Source: Paralithodes platypus
Lineage: Eukaryota; Arthropoda; Malacostraca; Decapoda; Lithodidae
Length of the DNA: 64,000 nucleotides
Assembly (NCBI GenBank): GCA_032716605.1
Contig: CM064573.1
Span: forward strand, 5,703,119 to 5,767,118
Reading direction: 5' to 3'
Made by a program: the position numbers and the translations under genes. Position 1 is the stretch's first letter. Each line of letters opens with the position of its first letter. Under the pieces are notes generated by a model, which was given only the letters and a program-made list of their open reading frames with translations, did no database searches and had not been told where the DNA came from. Below, piece by piece: positions 33,386 to 44,164 of this stretch.

Positions 33386-33873
33386 CCCTTAACTGGCGGC
33401 GCGCAACTTATGTCGAGTGAAATAAATATGGACTATGTGGCGGTGCACAACTTATGTCGACTGCCATTTTCAGCACGTAATGTTGCTGAGAGAGAGAGAG
33501 AGCTGAGCGGTGGGACGAGCGTAGCAACGCTATGACCGGTCCCCACGACCACCGTGGACATACTGAACTACTTTCCCCCCTCCTTTCTCACTCGCTACAC
33601 AGGGAATTATGTAAGGCAATTACCTTATTTCAGGGTTTTTGCACTCGTGTTGCATGATCGTTGCAAGAGAACCAGTGGTCGTACAAGGATGGTTCGGGTG
33701 TCATTGGAAAGCTCTGTTTATGCCCTTTAAGGGATAGATACTTGTTTTACGCTCTGGGTCTTATTTAGGCATGAAAATGATCACGTAAACAACCCTATTT
33801 AGGGTAATAAAAAAAAAACGCTGGGCGCTACGGTCAAATAGACCACCTAGCCTGCTAAATAAGATTTAAGGTG
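33386..33873. mobile_element. T1a TTAA element, inverted copy
   Basis: It begins after TTAA 33382-33385 with CCCTTAACTGGCGGCGCG and aligns, inverted, with 2770-3249 (shared 'cagcacgtaatgttgctgag', 'tagggataaga'-type and 'catgaaaatgatcacgtaaa' blocks). The right end is TTAAGGTGTCTGG, diverged from the expected TTAAGGTG-TTAA. Confidence 0.68.
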
Positions 33874-34378
33874 TCTGGTATGTTTCTATATTCGGTGTGG
33901 GGACATTGATGTCTCACACGAGAGTGCCTATTGTTTAGGACAGACTTCCTTGCCACATCCAGAACATGAGTAGGGCCTACTTAATATGATGATAAATTTT
34001 GAAAACTCACAAATTGCGAGACAAAGGAAAATTGAACGTTCCCGCCAAGCGCAAAAAACACGAGAACAGAATGTGTCACTCGTTCCATTTCGGAATGGAG
34101 TGACATGAAGCGAAATGGAAAGATACATTTAAGTATATTCCGCTACATTCCGTACTTTAGTGACATCCTGGGCGAGAATATACATTGGAGTGATTTAAGA
34201 GTTTCGAATCCAGCTACTATAATGCCTTTTGGACTAATAAACGTAGTGGTGACGAAACGGGTCGGAATTTTGGTGACGAAACGGGTTTTGGGGGATGAAA
34301 CGGAAAGGTGACGAAACGTCCTAGCATGTTTCACATGCTCGCACCCAGTCGGGGGACACCTCAATGACGTATACAGAC

Positions 34379-34530
34379 GAATAACACATAATAAAGCCAC
34401 TCCAACAGCTTCCTCTCTCTCCAACACTTTCTCCCTTCTCTACACTCTTCAGAAAATAGGAAAAGTAGAAAGTAGCTATACGAGGTGCCATTGTAAAGGC
34501 TTATCCCTCAACACCTTCATCTGACCTGAC
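34379..34530 (+). repeat. Second copy of the 170-bp dispersed repeat
   Basis: It matches 10996-11162 from 'ataaagccactccaacagc' to 'ccctcaacaccttcatctga' and ends in three CTGAC repeats. Confidence 0.6.
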
Positions 34531-34537
34531 CTGACAT

Positions 34538-35185
34538 CATCATAAACCGGTTCAATGTTATTTTAATACCACAAATTTTGTTGATATATTTGAAGATAAA
34601 TATTTAATCTATATGCTCTAAAAGATCATAAGAAAATTTGTTTAACGGCAAAACCTAATAAAAAAGTATGGTACTAAAATTTCTTTTTCGTAACAAGGTT
34701 GTCAATAATGTACTTCAAGTTATCGATAGCTCTAAAGATCCTATGAAAATGTGTTAAACCCTCGGAAAAACCTAATATAAAAGTATGGTACTAAAATTAA
34801 ATTTTCGTAACAAGGTTGTCAAACTTGTCAATACGGTACTTTCCCGTTATCAATGTACAATCAAAGTTGAAGATTGCAGAGTAAACACCGTAGACTTCAT
34901 ATACTTTTCTTTCACTTTCGTATAAAAGACAGCCCATTTTTATTTTTATTTACCAAGGGATTAGTACTCAACCCGCTGGGGTTAGGCTAATGTCTTTTCA
35001 AATCACTATGGGGTCGTGTCTCAACAATAACATCGATAGATAGGCCTAATGGGGAAAATAGGGTTTCCCGAGATTTCTAATTAATTGCAAACCCTACAGT
35101 ATATATTGATGCAAATGATTTTTTTTTTTTATAAAAAAAACACTGAAAAATTGTATTATTAAAATTAAAAAAAATCCTTATAAAC
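34538..35185. repeat. Right arm of the 3.7-kb inverted repeat
   Basis: This is the reverse-complement partner of 31455-32130. The C-rich segment of the left arm (31678-31710) and the TTAGG-like block are absent or shortened here, so they were gained in the left arm or lost in this one. Confidence 0.7.
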
Positions 35186-35345
35186 CTCTATAAATCGCAA
35201 CGACTAGAGTAATCGAACTAATACTTCTACCATTTGGGAAGAGTCAGCCAGGGAATAGGTGTGGAAATTGATAGCCCATATAGGCTAGGCTCTAGCCAGT
35301 TTTGAGTTATAGAGATCAGGGGTCACGATTTGCTTACCTTTAGTG

Positions 35346-35640
35346 ATGGATAAGAGGCTAGGGAGCTATGCTCATAGGGTTGCCTCTTCTCAGGGATTCT
35401 TTATAGGGCGTAGCGCATGTGGTCAGCTATGATGAGCTATCCTCATTATCATAAATGCGAGTGTACAGTATACGGTCTGTATACCTCCTATGTGCAATAA
35501 TAGTAGTCCGAGTTTCTTATAAATGTAAATATAAATAAATTAGTGTTTTGGACGGTGGTGGCGAGAGGCATTTCCGAGCCCATCGTGACTTATATGAAGT
35601 TATTGGGGTACCCATAGAATTATTATGTTACCTCCACCAA
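35346..35640. other. Unassigned stretch
   Basis: No gene or repeat family was recognised. The preceding 35195-35345 resembles half of the MITE at 4570-4787. Confidence 0.4.
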
Positions 35641-35647
35641 CCGACTT

Positions 35648-36662
35648 TACTCCTATCTATCTATTGCCTGATGCCGTGATCCCCGAAGGGGTGGCCACGA
35701 ACGAACCGCCCCCATGCACCTCTGTCCCCAGTCAGTCGACGCCCCTCCCCCCAACCAGCACCGCCCTTGTTCATATACTTCCTCACTCCATCCTTCCACC
35801 TCTCCTTCGGTCTACCTCTCCCTCTCTGTCCCTCCACCTCGCTCTCGTACACCCTCTTAGTAATTCTCTCGCTTTCCATACGTTCCATATGGCCGAACCA
35901 TCTCAAGTTGTTCCTTTTCACACTTTCCAGCACATCTACCTCCACACCACACCTCCTTCTTACTTCTTCATTAGTCTGTCTATCCCTCCATGTAACTCCG
36001 CACGCACTTAAGTAATTCATTTCCACTGCTCTCACTTTTGATATGGGTCTCTTCTCAAACGTCTATGCTTCGCTTCCGTAAGTCAGTGTTGGGATTACCA
36101 CACTGTCATGCAAGGACTTCTTCACTTCCATACTGACCACCCTATTTCTTGTTACTGCTTTCAGCGTTCCTACAACCCTCTTACCCTGTTGTACCCTCTC
36201 CCACACTTCTTCATCCATAGTCCCATCTTTACTCAACACACTGCCCAGATACTTAAAATAGTTGACGATCTCCATAGCCTGACTGTTCAGCTTCACCTCA
36301 CACTCTGTGACTTCACCCCTTTCGAAGACCATAACCTTGCTCTTCCCCGCATTTACCTTCAAATTCCGTTTATCCACACTGTTCCAAACTCATTTACCAG
36401 ACCCTGCCACTCCCATTCATTATCACTCATCAGAACTGTATCATCCGCAAACAGCGGTATAGGTAGCTTCCACTCATTTCCCTCCCTTTTCAGCGATACA
36501 CCAACATCCACTGCTCTTGATAGTATTTCTTTCATGACTCCATCCATATATACAGTAAACAACCATGGGGACATCACACACCCCTGTTTCAAACCAGCAT
36601 TCAGGTCAAAGAACTCGCTCTGCTCACTCTCCACACGTACTGCCGCCTTTACTTTACTCCTA
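35648..36662 (-). pseudogene. RTE-type LINE, second copy
   Basis: Minus-strand copy of the element at 4788-5817. In order: ESEQSEFFDLNAGLKQGC and MSPWLFTVYMDG (36600-36560), LFADDTVLMSDNEWEWQGLV (about 36450), NLKVNAGKSKVMVFERGE, then after a shift near 36380 and another near 36050, RAVEMNYLSACGVTWRDRQ and LRWFGHMERMESERITKRVY, ending GRFVRGHPFGDHGIRQ and a CAATAGATAGATAG tail at 35655-35672. The catalytic FADD is intact here. The 5' part of the RT and all of the endonuclease are missing; a tRNA-like sequence lies just upstream. Together the two copies define the family's 3' half. Confidence 0.85.
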
Positions 36663-36692
36663 AACTCAATTAATGAAATCAACAAATACATG

Positions 36693-36766
36693 TGGCAGTC
36701 CAGGGATTCGAACCTAGGATGCTCACACCGAAATTCAGTGCATTTATCCATTGCGCTATGAAGAAT
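36693..36766 (-). repeat. tRNA-like sequence (Arg-type), probable SINE
   Basis: Minus-strand A box TAGCGCAATGGATAAATGC and B box GGTTCGAATCC with T-arm pairing. The anticodon region has TTTCGGTG, close to a tRNA-Arg. The acceptor stem does not close. It lies directly against the 5'-truncated RTE copy. Confidence 0.55.
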
Positions 36767-37034
36767 AGGTCAGAGTTTCAGGGGTCAGGTCAATGGCCAC
36801 CATTTTGATTCTCAGTATCTCTGTTAAGTACTCCATGCTGTGAAAACAGTTACAAGATGGACAGATATGTAATAGAGGGGTATGATAAATTGTATGAGCA
36901 GCATAAGCTTAATAATGAAATGTAGAAATAATGGCAAGCTATCGAATAATACACTGAAAGTGAAAATCAAGATGGAATATTTTGATACATTAGCCGTACG
37001 CTCTTGTGATAGAGTACGGTACCTGTGTATACCG

Positions 37035-38089
37035 TTAGGGCAAGACCTCCTCTACTATTGGTGTTGCCATATGGATAGAGCTGCCAATACGTATTTATTT
37101 ATGATTAACGAGACCAAACTTTGAATAATTGCATCGATAGATACTTAACCTCTGAAGTGCGCATGGGGGTAATTAGACACCTCTGCCTGTGCGCATGTAT
37201 TTGAGCTGTTTCCATCACTAAAATATTTATTTTACCATAAATAGCATTAATACTTATCCATATGCACCTATTATAGGTTGATTATAAAGGTATTAACCTG
37301 TTACAACAATAAAACTAGTGAAAACAGCGTTTGGATGGTCAAAATCAGCGATACAGGGCGGGAGTTACATAATGTATGGGTGAGGCAACCTCCTTTCCCG
37401 CCAATTTCCCCCAAGGCTGGAGAGACACTGTCGATCGATACTCTCTCTCTCTCTCTCTCTCTCTCTTGCACTCGTTTGCTAACAGTGATGACAATGCCCT
37501 GCTTGTAACTCGCTAATGTTAGCACCAAAATATACCTCAGAATAAGGGAATAACAGGGAAAATAGGTGATAACTGAAGGAGGGGAGGAAAGTGGGGAAGG
37601 AGGGGAGGTAGAAGAGTGATATTTTGCATGGCCCAGGGGCAAATTTTTTTGTTTTTTTTCGATTTTTAAAGTTGATTTTTTTTCTCTGACTCTTAAGAGT
37701 CTTCCCGCAGTCCGCCGGGGGAACTCTTAAGAGTCTTCCCGCAGTTCCCGGGTTAAGGGCAAGACCTCCTCTACTATTGGTGTTGCCATATGGATAGAGC
37801 TGCCAATATGTATTTATTTATGATTAACGAGACCAAACTATGAATAATTGCATTGATAGATACTTAAGGGCAAGACCTCCTCTACTATTGGTGTTGCCAT
37901 ATGGATAGAGCTGCCAATACATATTTATTTATGATTAACGAGACCAAACTATGAATAATTGCATTGATAGATACTTAAGGGCAAGACCTCTTCTACAATT
38001 GGTGTTGCCATATGGATAGAGCTGCCAATACGTATTTATTTATGATTAACGAGACCAAACTATGAATAATTGCATTGATAGACACTTAA
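37035..38089 (+). repeat. 111-bp tandem repeat, four units, one displaced
   Basis: Units start TTA(A)GGGCAAGACCTCCT at 37035, 37753, 37864 and 37975. The last three are exactly 111 bp apart. Unit 1 is separated from unit 2 by a T2 element inserted at the TTAA of the unit junction. The units are about 95% identical (estimated by eye). Confidence 0.92.
37149..37752. mobile_element. T2 TTAA element in the tandem array
   Basis: Length is 604 bp with TTAA at 37145-37148 and 37753-37756. It starts CCTCTGAAGTGCGCATGGGG and ends GCAGTTCCCGGG. Near the end a 23-bp motif containing the palindrome ACTCTTAAGAGT occurs twice (37691-37713 and 37731-37753 region). Removal joins unit 1 to unit 2 of the array. 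Confidence 0.85.
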
Positions 38090-38241
38090 GGATAGCCTAG
38101 ACAAATTTTACACTCACGTGATATATATATAAAATACTGCCTTCACATTACTTCATCATGTATGAAATATATCAGGGTAGGGTAGCTAAAGGCAATATGA
38201 AAACATATTTGAAATTCGCGATCTAATTCCGTTATCATTAA

Positions 38242-38822
38242 CCCGGGAACTGCCGGAAGACTCTTAAGAGTCCGAGAAAACAAAATCAATTTTAAACATC
38301 GAAAAAAAAAAAAAAATTTTTTTACTTTTTTTTTGCCCTTGCGCCTTGCAAAATATCAGTCCTCTACCTCCCCTCCTTCCCCACTTTCCTCACCTCCTTC
38401 AGTTATCACCTATTTTCCCTGTTATTCCCTTATTCTGAGGTATATTTTCGTGCTAACATTAGCGAGTTGCAAGCAGGGCATTGTCATCACTGTTAGCAAG
38501 CGAGTGCAAGAGAGAGAGAGAGAGAGAGAGTATCGATCGACAGTGTCTCAGTGGCCTTGGGGGAAATTGGCGGGATAGCAGGTTGCCTCACCCATACATT
38601 ATGTAACTCGCGGCCTGTAGCGCCGATTTTGACCATCCAAACGCTGTTTTCACTCGTGTTATTGTTGTAACAGGTTAATACCTTTATAATCAACCTATAA
38701 TAGGCGCATATGGATAAGTATTAATGCTATTTATGGTAAAATGAATATTTTAGTGATGGAAACAGCTCAAATACATGCGCACAGGCAGAGGTGTCTAATT
38801 ACCCCCATGCGCACTTAAGAGG
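38242..38822. mobile_element. T2 TTAA element, inverted copy
   Basis: Length is 581 bp with TTAA at 38238-38241 and 38823-38826. It starts CCCGGGAACTGCCGGAAGAC and ends with the inverse of the other copy's start. It has one ACTCTTAAGAGT box rather than two and a T/A run at 38293-38333. It lies 150 bp from the array, in opposite orientation to the first copy. Confidence 0.82.
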
Positions 38823-38917
38823 TTAACACAAGAGAGGCGACAGGGGTTGCCATCAAATTTCTAAGCTTCAAATGTGTGGTAAACCAAGACAACTGTGCAG
38901 TATCAATCATTCTTTAA

Positions 38918-39581
38918 CCCATCGGCTGCTGGAAGAATTACAGGACGTTTCGACGGTGTGCCAGTTTGACAGCGCTACATTTGTATAGTGTTTTTTTCAA
39001 TTGTATTTGTTGATTATATATGATATTCGGGATGGATGTAGTTACCGGGTGTACTACTACCTACATACAACATAAATCTTCTATAAATACTTATAATAAA
39101 ACAAATACTTATAAATCTATAATACTAGGTTAGGTTGTTTGGTTAGGGTAATGTATTTTTGTATCCAAAGGTAGTCAAAATAGATTGGAACATGATGGTG
39201 AGCGTCCGCGTAGTGTAAACAAGACTGGCGGTACACCCGGTAACTACATTCTTGCCTAATATTCTTATGTTTAATAGATATTAGCTAATAGTAATTATAT
39301 ATTTACAAATATATTGAAAAGGGGTTATATTTATCAGGCTGTTCATTTCGTAGATAGGGCCTATATGTTTTCATATAAATTGTTTACAGTTCGTAGTTCA
39401 TGTTTTTATTAATTTAAGTTCTAAAACATGAGGGTATGAGTGCGGCTAATATAGAAGAGCTTTCCACCATCATAAAGTACCGTGTACCTTATAATGTAAA
39501 ATTTACTAAAACTTTAATGCTGATTTTAAATGATAATACTCGTTGCATTTCCAGACAACCAACGGAGGTATGCAACACGGT

Positions 39582-39627
<46 letters not shown>

Positions 39628-40156
39628 CAGTGGTGTCCCCCTATAGGCCTAGTCCACTGTCCCAAGATAGTCTTGGCTGATCAGGGGATATTGTATTGTA
39701 ATGGCATAAAATATCTTATGGTCCTAATTTTGTGCACTTACAACCAATGACCCAAAGCTAATAAAGCAAATAAACACATAATGCAAGATGAAATGTATGA
39801 CCCAAAGCTTCAAACATTCAAACTATAATATATAACGCGTTGTGACATTAAAGTTTAATTGTTTATCATTCGACGATAAATACAGTTTAGGCTATGAAGG
39901 TATTGTGGAAATTTCTTAATTAATATAAAACATTCTAAAAATAGCCCTTAGAATGCGACTTGAACCCCAAGGGGTTGAAAAGTACAATTAGACGATGGCC
40001 CGTATTATTGGACGATTAGACGGTTCTGACACAGACATTTCGACGATCGCGAGCATAGACGTTTCGACAGCATCGTCGAACTAGCGCACCGTCGAATTGT
40101 CCTGTTACCGCTGGAAGACTCTTAAGAGGTTCTACTGAGCGACTGCTGGAAGACTC
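38918..40156. repeat. T2-like terminus split by MULE-like element 3
   Basis: TTAA 38914-38917 followed by CCCATCGGCTGCTGGAAGA, continued after the insertion by CTCTTAAGAGG and a second GCTGGAAGACTCTTAA (to 40160), matches a T2 end. Only the end of a T2-like element is present. Confidence 0.45.
38937..40109. mobile_element. MULE-like DNA element 3 with 9-bp duplication
   Basis: It is flanked by GCTGGAAGA on both sides (38928-38936 and 40110-40118). The ends are ATTACAGGACGTTTCGACGG and the inverse-type GGTAACAGGACAATTCGACG. Further GTTTCGAC/TTTCGAC copies lie near 40040-40090. The interior is AT-rich with a T-run (39583-39622) and no transposase. The 9-bp duplication and subterminal repeats match elements 1 and 2 in style. 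Confidence 0.75.
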
Positions 40157-40160
40157 TTAA

Positions 40161-40582
40161 CCCTTGTCTAGTGGGGGGTTTTGGGCTTATTTGGGCATAT
40201 TCAGGCCCTCCTGAATGATAAATAAAGTATCTGCATGAAAAAAAATATTTAGCAAAAAAAATAGGCGCTAAAAGCTTCAAAATGAGACCAGAAAGAGCTA
40301 CGTAGCACTCGTGGTTCTCGTACAGTGATACCAGTAACATGGGAGTTTAGCGTATTGCGGCATATTTTTCCCCAGCTATGCTCACTACTGGCTACACTGC
40401 CGGCCTCTCGAGAACACAGGGAACATGAGTTAATGGGTGGCGGTAAGCCCTGGGAGTCGGCTGTCTGGCCCGCTGCGCTCCCGGCCATTTGCACTCTATT
40501 TTAACCCTTTAAAAGCCTTAATAATGCTCCTAACTTGCTGCAAATTGGAGCCGGACTTAAGTCCGGCCCTGATCTTTAAGGG
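40161..40582. mobile_element. T1b TTAA element
   Basis: TTAA flanks lie at 40157-40160 and 40583-40586; length is 422 bp. It starts CCCTTGTCTAGTGGGG and contains 'gggcatattcaggccc' and 'gctacgtagcactcgtggtt'. It is close to 56500-56917 and more distantly related to 42187-42605 and 53886-54295. Confidence 0.82.
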
Positions 40583-40639
40583 TTAAGATCCTAGGCCTAA
40601 AATAAAAACTTAAAACACCCGTGGCACTAACAAATTTTT

Positions 40640-41330
40640 TTTTTTTTTTTTAGGCGAGATAATTTCCCTCCATTACTTTCTACCACTCCTACACATGTGT
40701 CCAACCTAACCTGGGGGCTTCTGCCCCCAGACCCCCGCAGGGTTAGCATTGATATAGAATATGACAAAATATGGTAAAGTTATATACTAGTTCTCAGCTG
40801 ATCCAAGATGGCTGCCATTTTTCCTTCCATCCTTATTTTTTAACCCACAATGTGTAAGGAAAAATAATTTAATCTGCACCGGTAAAGACATAGCCTATAT
40901 TGCCGTGACTAATACTCTATGACAAAGCTATAGTACACATTTAGAACATTACCGGGTATATCCCATACGTGACCGAAAATCCAATTTGTCCGTATCTACC
41001 CATTATCCAACAATCTAAAAACACGCCCCCCGCTAGTGGGGAGGGCTATGATTATCAGGGAAAATGAGGGGTTAAAGAGGATAAAAGGTGAATAATAAGC
41101 TGTATTTGACCATACGGTAACTGTTTGCCATGGGATACAGAATAAGTTGAGGGGGATAACACCCCCCCCCCCCCTCAACTCTCCAGGATTTATTGAAATC
41201 CTCATCTATGTGGCCAGCATGGGCCAAAATCCTCACTTTCCCTAACTGACCCTATTGTTGGATAATGGGTAAATACTCACTTTCGACGGTCTTTGGATAA
41301 TAGGTAAATACTCTGTTCCGATAGTCCTCG
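40640..41330. repeat. Unclassified hairpin-bearing dispersed repeat
   Basis: It contains GGGGGCTTCTGCCCCC (40721), 'cccattatccaacaatctaa' (40999) and its inverse 'attgttggataatgggtaa' (41250), plus a C-run at 41161-41174. The same motif pair occurs near 27220/27318 and 31681/32367. Confidence 0.5.
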
Positions 41331-41704
41331 ATATATATATATCCACTGGATATGAATGAAAATCACGTACATGGGCCTACACACAAAATCGAAAAACGTA
41401 TGATTAATCCAGCCGAAGACACCATTACCGGCAGACTAGTCCTTAGTAAGCTACCCTCGCCTTCTCCAATATATTGCATTATGGGATATGCGCTGCTGCG
41501 CGTGACAAGTGATTGGCTAAATGGGTGTGATGTCATCCAGGGAATTCCAATTCTCTTGGTTGATTATTTCACGTCACTTTTCAAGTCCATAGACAGTGTC
41601 CAGACAAGGCCGAGGTGGCCTTGGTCCAGGCATACGACTGTAGCGAAGATGGTGGCCAGGCCGTTTATAGGGAGAGACCCGCTTGGTGAACTTGCCGGAA
41701 AATA
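41331..41704. other. Unassigned, 120-codon open frame not supported
   Basis: A plus-strand frame (41352-41714) is open but has no recognisable domain. The stretch has promoter-like features (ATTATGGGATATGCGC, AAGATGGTGGCC near 41646) that may be coincidental. It ends at a relative of the inverted-repeat arm at 31455. Confidence 0.3.
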
Positions 41705-42098
41705 TTTATTTTAATACCACGATTTTTCACAGTGTTCTTTAATTATTATTTTGTTCATTTGCATCAGTATACTGTATACTGGTAGCATTTTTAATTAATT
41801 AGAAATCTTGGGAAAATCTTTTTCCCCACTATCGATTAATGTTAAGACACGCCCACCCGGTAGTGAGGAGGGTTATGAAGATCAGGATAATTGTTGGGAA
41901 AAAGGCGATAATAAGGTATTGACACGAAACCTGGCTCGAATGTTCATTATTTTGAAACTCATAAAACCCGAGCCAAGTTGTGGTAAACTTTGGCTCGGGT
42001 TTTCATATTTTTCATAAAAAAAAACCCAATAACCTTATTTGGAAAGTTGGCTCGGGTTTTCTTCCGTTACTTGAAATCCATAAACGGTCTATTGTTAA

Positions 42099-42878
42099 GG
42101 GGGGTCACCAGCTTTTTTCTCTTTCTCTGCTCTTCTCTCTTTCTCTGGTTTGTATCCATTCGGACTCATTCAGCCAACTGTTTTAACCCATTGGCTGCGG
42201 GAAACTTACTACTATGTTTTGGCAAGTTACAGCAATTTACAGGCTTTAAAAGCCGTAGAAATAGTGTCAGTGGGCCGGACCGCGAGGGGCCCACCTCTGA
42301 CCGTCCGACCGTCAGCACGTCCGTCCGTGCACTGCCGCAAACTGAGGTCCTAGACCCGGGTCTCAGCAGTGCTGCCATCTCAAAAAACCGCTACATTGCT
42401 AATACATTGCGAGTGTTCCCCAATGTCTATATGGTAGTGCTGCGGGTGAACCCGGCGAACTATGAAGCTCATTCTAGTTATATTCTGAAGCTATTTTCGT
42501 CTAGTTTTCGGCAGAATACATTTCATTTCATGCAGACACTTGATAAATCATTCAGGAGTGCCTGAATATGCCCTAAATAGCCCAAATATGCCCGCAGAGA
42601 AAGGGTTAAGACTTTTTTTTCCCCATCCAGGTGTCGACTTCTTCCTGGCGAGCAATAGCGAGCCAGCATTTTATGGAGAAATCCAGCTTTGCCGGAAACA
42701 TTCGTCTAAATTTACATAATTTAGCTTGTAAAACAAAAGTATGTGTATGCTGGCTCGCTACCGCTCGCCAGGAAGAAATTGACACCTGGATGGGGGTAAA
42801 CATCTTAAAACAGTAGGCTGGATGGGGCCGAATGGATACAAGCCAGAGAAGGCGAGAAAAAAAGGCAGGTGACTCCTC
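42099..42878. mobile_element. T4 palindromic TTAA element, interrupted
   Basis: TTAA flanks lie at 42095-42098 and 42879-42882. The left piece (42099-42186) ends in CTGTTTTAA and the right piece resumes with TTAAGAC at 42606, which together rebuild the normal T4 sequence CTGTTTTAAGACG. Hairpin and box motifs occupy the right piece. Confidence 0.82.
42187..42605. mobile_element. T1b-type TTAA element nested in T4
   Basis: Length is 419 bp with TTAA at 42183-42186 and 42606-42609. The start CCCATTGGCTGCGGGAA and end CCCGCAGAGAAAGGG form imperfect inverted ends. The interior 'ggagtgcctgaatatgccc' matches the inverse of the T1b motif. Any open frame here is fortuitous. Confidence 0.8.
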
Positions 42879-43029
42879 TTAAAGATCTCTTGCAAGTGCT
42901 GAATGCCAGAATTGTGTAACCTAGGCCTACGAGAGATAGAGAGAGAGAGAAAAACAAACCAACGTGGTAGTGAATTAGTGGATGCCTCCGTCCTGTTCTC
43001 TGTGGCATGAAGCACCTACATGGCCCAGG

Positions 43030-44155
43030 TCACGTACACACACAACCACGTACACACACAAACACGTACACATTAACATACAAGTACAAATCAACATAGC
43101 ATCTACACGTACACACACGCACACATCAACATACACGCACACATCAACATACACGCACACATCAACATACACGCACACATCAACATACACGCACACATCA
43201 ACATACACGCACACATCAACATACACGCACACATCAACATACACGCACACATCAACATACACGCACACATCAACATACACGCACACATCAACATACACGC
43301 ACACATCAACATACACGCACACACATCAACATACACGCACACATCAACATACACGCACACATCAACATACACGCACACATCAACATACACGCACACATCA
43401 ACATACACGCACACATCAACATACACGCACACATCAACATACACGCACACATCAACATACACGCACACATCAACATACACGCACACATCAACATACACGC
43501 ACACATCAACATACACGCACACATCAACATACACGCACACATCAACATACACGCACACATCAACATACGCACACATACATGGACGTGCACATGATTATAC
43601 ACGCACACACACCAATACGTGTATACGCCAACATACGCACATGGACGTATTATACTATAGGCCTACCATACACACACATGAACATAGCTTACACTCACAC
43701 ACACCAACATGCATGCACGCTAACACAACTACGCACATACACACACACATGGACATCCACACAACCAACATGGACATACACACACACACAGACATACACA
43801 CAACCAACATGTACACACACTTGAACATACACGCACACACAACCAACATGTACACACACTTGAACATACACGCACACACACTTGAACATACACGCGCACA
43901 CACTTGAACATACATGCACACACAACCAACATGTACACACACTTGAACATACATGCACACACAACCAACATGTACATACACTTGAACATACACGCACACA
44001 CAACCAACATGTACACACACTTGAACATACACGCACACACTTTGACATAATACAGTACATACACATGAAGATACACGTACACAGACCAACACGCGCACAC
44101 ACTCACACATGAACATACACGCACATATGAACACATACACACACACACACTTTTT
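43030..44155 (+). repeat. 18-bp minisatellite and CA-rich array
   Basis: About 24 units of ACACGCACACATCAACAT occupy 43113-43570, with one 20-bp slip near 43318. This is followed by a looser array (43570-44155) of 'cacacaaccaacatgtacac' and 'cttgaacatacacgcacac' units. A T-run follows at 44151-44164. Long Thr/His and Cys/Val frames on either strand are artefacts. Confidence 0.95.
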
Positions 44156-44164
44156 TTTTTTTTT

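Larger units (their letters stand above)
32622..34322 (-). mobile_element. MULE-like DNA transposon 2
   Basis: The ends are AGGA(A/C)GTTTCGTCACC, with three CGTTTCGTCACC-type copies at the left (32622-32690) and four inverse GGTGACGAAACG-type copies at the right (34246-34322, one diverged). Length is 1701 bp. The minus strand has a zinc-finger remnant YSCSGCGKEV (33930-33975) followed by 'ALSCET' after a stop, matching the finger of element 1. A T1a TTAA element (33386-33873) and a hairpin (32988-33222) lie inside. Confidence 0.65.

Noticed and set aside
36693..36766. Functional tRNA-Arg gene
   Set aside because: The acceptor stem fails to close and it abuts a truncated retrotransposon; a SINE head is more likely.
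41352..41714. 120-codon host gene
   Set aside because: No domain, no splice structure, and its 3' end runs into a dispersed repeat.
41990..42565. 191-codon frame
   Set aside because: It crosses from unassigned DNA through a T4 element into a nested T1b element.
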